From the NCBI GenBank assembly GCA_964476585.1, contig CAYZBF010000007.1, positions 1 to 64,000 of the forward strand: DNA of 64,000 nucleotides, given 5' to 3'. The notes below the pieces were generated by a model, which did no database searches, had not been told where the DNA came from, and saw only the letters and a program-made list of their open reading frames with translations. Position numbers and translations under genes: made by a program. Below, piece after piece: positions 61,504 to 64,000 of the stretch (positions are counted from its first letter, which is position 1; every line of letters starts with the position of its first letter). This DNA is from CAYZBF01 sp964476585. GTDB lineage: Bacteria; Hydrothermota; UBA3072.

Positions 61504-61908
61504 ATGATTACGATAATTTATTGTTTATTATCAATTTCAAGTGCAGAAAGGGTTCTTCAAGGAGATGTGTTTATTCTAATTCAAGTATGGGGTGAAGTAA
61601 AATCTCCAGGAATCTATCCGGTTCCCACTACTACCAACCTCGTTGAGGCTATTTCCTTCGCAGGAGGACCCACTTCCCGGAGTGATCTTGACAGGGTCAA
61701 ACTCGTCAAAGCATTAAGAGGGAAAAGCGTAATGTACTATGATGTAGATGCATATATCAAGGGAGAAAAACGCGATCCACCAATTTTAGATTCAGGGGAT
61801 TTAGTTTTTGTTTCACAATCCTTAACATCACATATTTATGACTTTGTAAGATTTGTAGCTATTGTTGCAGGAGTTGCCTGGTCAATTTACCAGATTGCTT
61901 CCGATTGA
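61504..61908 (+). CDS. SLBB-domain protein, polysaccharide-export-like
   Basis: A 134-aa protein with a hydrophobic N terminus, one SLBB beta-grasp domain (VWGEVKSPGIYPVPTTTNLV, then EAISFAGGPTSRSDLDRVKL and GDLVFVSQSL) and a C-terminal membrane helix (FVRFVAIVAGVAWSIYQIA). SLBB domains occur in Wza-type export proteins and envelope complexes. The full poly-export N-terminal domain is missing, so it may be an accessory. AGGAGG of the next gene follows its stop immediately. Confidence 0.75.
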   Translation: MITIIYCLLSISSAERVLQGDVFILIQVWGEVKSPGIYPVPTTTNLVEAISFAGGPTSRSDLDRVKLVKALRGKSVMYYDVDAYIKGEKRDPPILDSGDLVFVSQSLTSHIYDFVRFVAIVAGVAWSIYQIASD

Positions 61909-61917
61909 GGAGGATAG

Positions 61918-63294
61918 ATGCGAAGAGGATTAATTTTTGGCATTATGGGTTTTCTAATTTCTTTTTTAAGTATTTTCTTCTATGTTGGTCCTGCATCCAG
62001 AGAAAAGGAGATTGCTGAACCAATTTTAGAAGATGCGATAAATGGTTGGGCCTCTCTTGGAGAGGTTCTTTCGTTTAAGTTAGAAGAACCAGTGTCACTT
62101 AACGATGAAATATTTATATCAATACTGATGGAAGAACTTATAGGTGATATTTCCAATCAACCAAGGATAACTATTACAAGCGACAATCACAAAATCCTCT
62201 GGGATACGGAATCTAAAGCAATCGGTGAGAAATATAAAGGGTGGAGGTTGTCTGAAAATGAGAAAGGATATAACATAACTGATTCCATAACGATTGTTGG
62301 TACTTCTATCAATGCAGGAAATGAAAATGTAGGGTTTGTGTATATAAAGTTCAAAAATAAATCATCCCTGAAGGATATATCATATGCTGGATGGGAGAAT
62401 TATGCTTCAGTTCTTTCCTTTGCGATAAGGGAAGATATTCCTTCAAAGAATATATCAAAAATCTCTAAAATTATTAAAAAGACATCAAGGAGAGATGATT
62501 TATTACAATTGACAGTCCTTCCGCTTGATAAAACTATTCTCTGGGATAAGGATGAAACACTAATCGGTAAGGATTATGTAAAGGGTTGGATTGATAAAGC
62601 AAAGGTCAATAAAAATATTGAAGAAGAGGCATATCTCTATATGCCAATTGACTTTCAAGAGAGAAAGGTGGGAGAGATACACCTTTTGATATCTTTACCC
62701 ACGGTAAAGAGAACAGGAAAGGAGAAAGCACTTTTTGGAATATTCCCTCTTGAATTATTTAAGGTCAATAAGCTAATATATCCAATTATGTCTTTTGTTC
62801 TTCTATTCCTTTTAGGCAAATTTATTCCTAAAGGATCCTCAGTATCAGCTAGAGGAGGAACAGGGGTAGGCCTTCTTGTTAGGAAAAAAAGTGTTGCTCA
62901 GGCTAAAATAGATGGATTTAGAAGGGATATGGAAAAGTTAAAGGACGAAAGAGAAAAACTTGTTTCAGAGATAGCAAAGAAGCAAAAGATTAGAAAAGAT
63001 CTGGAGAACGAGATTGGATCTCTTCAAGAGGCCAAAGAGTTTATGCCTGAAGAAATGGCAGAAGGAACTGTAGCTACCGAAGGGGAGGAAGAAAAATTAC
63101 TATTCGACAACCTATTCAAGGAGGAGAGTACCCCTGACAGGAGCAGAGAGGAACTTGAATTAACGCAACGTATAGTCGCAAAACGGCGTGAAGAAATTGC
63201 TCTATCGTCAAGAGTAGAAGCAAAGAGGAAGGAAGTAATAGAACTGCAGAGACAAATAGACGAAGCAAGTCGAAAATTAGAGAAGATTCAGTAA
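61918..63294 (+). CDS. Membrane protein with duplicated sensor-like domain and coiled coil
   Basis: A 458-aa protein of unknown function. After an N-terminal helix (LIFGIMGFLISFLSIFFYVG) come two similar extracytoplasmic domains: the first has HKILWDTESKAIGEKYKGW, the second DKTILWDKDETLIGKDYVKGW-like residues at about 215-235. That suggests a tandem duplication of a Cache/PAS-like fold. A second membrane helix (about 283-300) leads to a cytoplasmic coiled coil with acidic stretches; no kinase, cyclase or methyl-accepting domain is seen. AGGAGG precedes the ATG. It lies between the SLBB gene and leuS. Confidence 0.65.
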   Translation: MRRGLIFGIMGFLISFLSIFFYVGPASREKEIAEPILEDAINGWASLGEVLSFKLEEPVSLNDEIFISILMEELIGDISNQPRITITSDNHKILWDTESKAIGEKYKGWRLSENEKGYNITDSITIVGTSINAGNENVGFVYIKFKNKSSLKDISYAGWENYASVLSFAIREDIPSKNISKISKIIKKTSRRDDLLQLTVLPLDKTILWDKDETLIGKDYVKGWIDKAKVNKNIEEEAYLYMPIDFQERKVGEIHLLISLPTVKRTGKEKALFGIFPLELFKVNKLIYPIMSFVLLFLLGKFIPKGSSVSARGGTGVGLLVRKKSVAQAKIDGFRRDMEKLKDEREKLVSEIAKKQKIRKDLENEIGSLQEAKEFMPEEMAEGTVATEGEEEKLLFDNLFKEESTPDRSREELELTQRIVAKRREEIALSSRVEAKRKEVIELQRQIDEASRKLEKIQ

Positions 63295-63315
63295 GAGGGA
63301 ATTCATTAACCCGAA

Positions 63316-64000
63316 ATGTATCCATTCAAAAATATTGAAAAAAAATGGCAACGAAGATGGAAAGAGATTGAAATCTTCAAAACTTCCAAGAATCCCAAAA
63401 ACAAGTATTATGTAATGGAAATGTGGCCCTATACATCTGGAGATATTCATATGGGCCATTTAAGAAACTATTCATTTGGAGATGTCCGCTGGAGATGGGA
63501 GAAGATGATGGGTAAAGATTTGCTCCATCCCTTTGGATGGGATGCATTTGGATTACCTGCAGAAGAAGCTGCAATAAAAGAGAATCTAAACCCCAGGGAG
63601 TGGACATATAACAATATAAAAACTGCCAGAAGTACTATCAAGGGATTAGGCTTAAGTTATGACTGGGAAAGAGAAGTTGTAACATCTGACCCTGAATACT
63701 ATAAGTGGACACAGTGGATACTTATTCAATTATTCAAGGAAGGGCTCTTATATAGAAAAGAAGACTATGTAAATTGGTGTCCAAAATGTAAGACAGGTCT
63801 TGCCAATGAGCAGGTAATAGGAGGATTGTGCTGGAGGTGTAGTTCTAAGGTTGAAAAGAGGAAACTTGACCAATGGTTTGTAAGGACCACTGATTATGCA
63901 GAGGAATTACTGGAGGGTATCAAAACTCTAAACGAGTGGCCTCTAAGTATAAAAGAAATGCAACGGAACTGGATAGGTAGGAATGAAGGAGCAACAATCC
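63316..64000 (+). CDS. leuS: Leucyl-tRNA synthetase, 3' truncated by the window edge
   Basis: The first 228 residues of LeuRS are encoded. MYPFKNIEKKWQRRWKEIEI leads to the class-I HIGH motif as HMGH (residues 45-48) in YTSGDIHMGHLRNYSFGD. DLLHPFGWDAFGLPAEEAA follows, then a zinc-type block WCPKCKTGLANEQV with CWRC, and DQWFVRTTDYAEELLEG. The frame is open to the end of the window. It starts 21 bp after the preceding gene. No ribosome site stands out before the ATG. Confidence 0.95.
   Translation, partial: MYPFKNIEKKWQRRWKEIEIFKTSKNPKNKYYVMEMWPYTSGDIHMGHLRNYSFGDVRWRWEKMMGKDLLHPFGWDAFGLPAEEAAIKENLNPREWTYNNIKTARSTIKGLGLSYDWEREVVTSDPEYYKWTQWILIQLFKEGLLYRKEDYVNWCPKCKTGLANEQVIGGLCWRCSSKVEKRKLDQWFVRTTDYAEELLEGIKTLNEWPLSIKEMQRNWIGRNEGATI

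Noticed and set aside
1..64000. CRISPR array, insertion sequence or prophage
   Set aside because: No regularly spaced direct repeats, transposase motifs or phage structural genes were found on reading the window.

Overview
The window looks like chromosomal core sequence from an AT-rich, uncultivated, diderm bacterium. Outer-membrane character is suggested by MlaE/MlaD, LapA/LapB-like proteins, an SLBB export protein, SPOR and TPR envelope proteins and lipoproteins. The style (long TPR proteins, DUF2723 protein, GH63-like enzyme, GcvPA, PPDK, tRNA genes without encoded CCA) recalls candidate phyla such as WOR-3/TA06 or relatives. That placement is inference; no phylogeny was run and 16S/23S genes are absent.

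Layout. 1-4.8 kb: 3' part of metK, ahcY, and an NtrB/NtrC-type pair. 4.8-7.5 kb: a lipoprotein, tRNA-Arg, enolase, FtsB-like protein, AcpS. 7.6-10 kb (minus): a lipid block (tetR, plsC, ACP, broken phasin-like gene, broken nadE fragment) with two related palindromic operators. 10-17.9 kb (minus): mtaB, miaB, lapA, lapB, lipoprotein, SPOR protein and mutS in one overlapping operon. 18-25 kb (minus): tRNA-Asp and a surface-glycan operon (hutH, frameshifted DUF2905, Dpm1-like, GT2, glycosylphosphotransferase, TPR). 25-27 kb: an ECF sigma operon with Spy/CpxP-like proteins, ending in a clear terminator. 27-38.5 kb: a GCS2 ligase, a mutarotase-like protein, an 883-residue repeat protein with a HEAT tail, PPDK, a DUF2723 protein and two pilins, one with a sigma-54-like promoter. 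38.6-41.7 kb: gcvT-gcvH-gcvPA. 41.7-48.6 kb: UbiA-type prenyltransferase, TPR protein, rhomboid, and a DUF4321 / Gx-transporter / NusG-II / AmrS-like radical SAM / ApbE / ornithine aminotransferase block. 49-53.8 kb: GH63-like enzyme, a structured hairpin, a solitary 5S rRNA, an unknown 403-aa protein, XerD and an IMPase. 53.8-64 kb: mlaE-mlaD, an HD protein, rtcB-mutL-miaA-ispG-DUF6812, an SLBB protein, a tandem-sensor membrane protein and the 5' part of leuS.

Functional threads. The mismatch-repair genes sit next to tRNA-A37 modification genes in both places (mutS with miaB/mtaB, mutL with miaA). MutL keeps endonuclease-type motifs. Envelope biogenesis is spread over several operons. An NtrC regulator and a sigma-54-like promoter are both present.

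Most unusual points: at least five genes whose start codon lies 5-8 nt after a -10 element with no Shine-Dalgarno sequence (leaderless transcripts); a stand-alone 5S rRNA with its own promoter beside an unexplained hairpin; the 883-residue GxD-Y repeat protein; paired TetR-type operators; three reading-frame breaks, two of them at homopolymers; and a probable ATT start codon. No CRISPR array, IS element, prophage or integron was seen.
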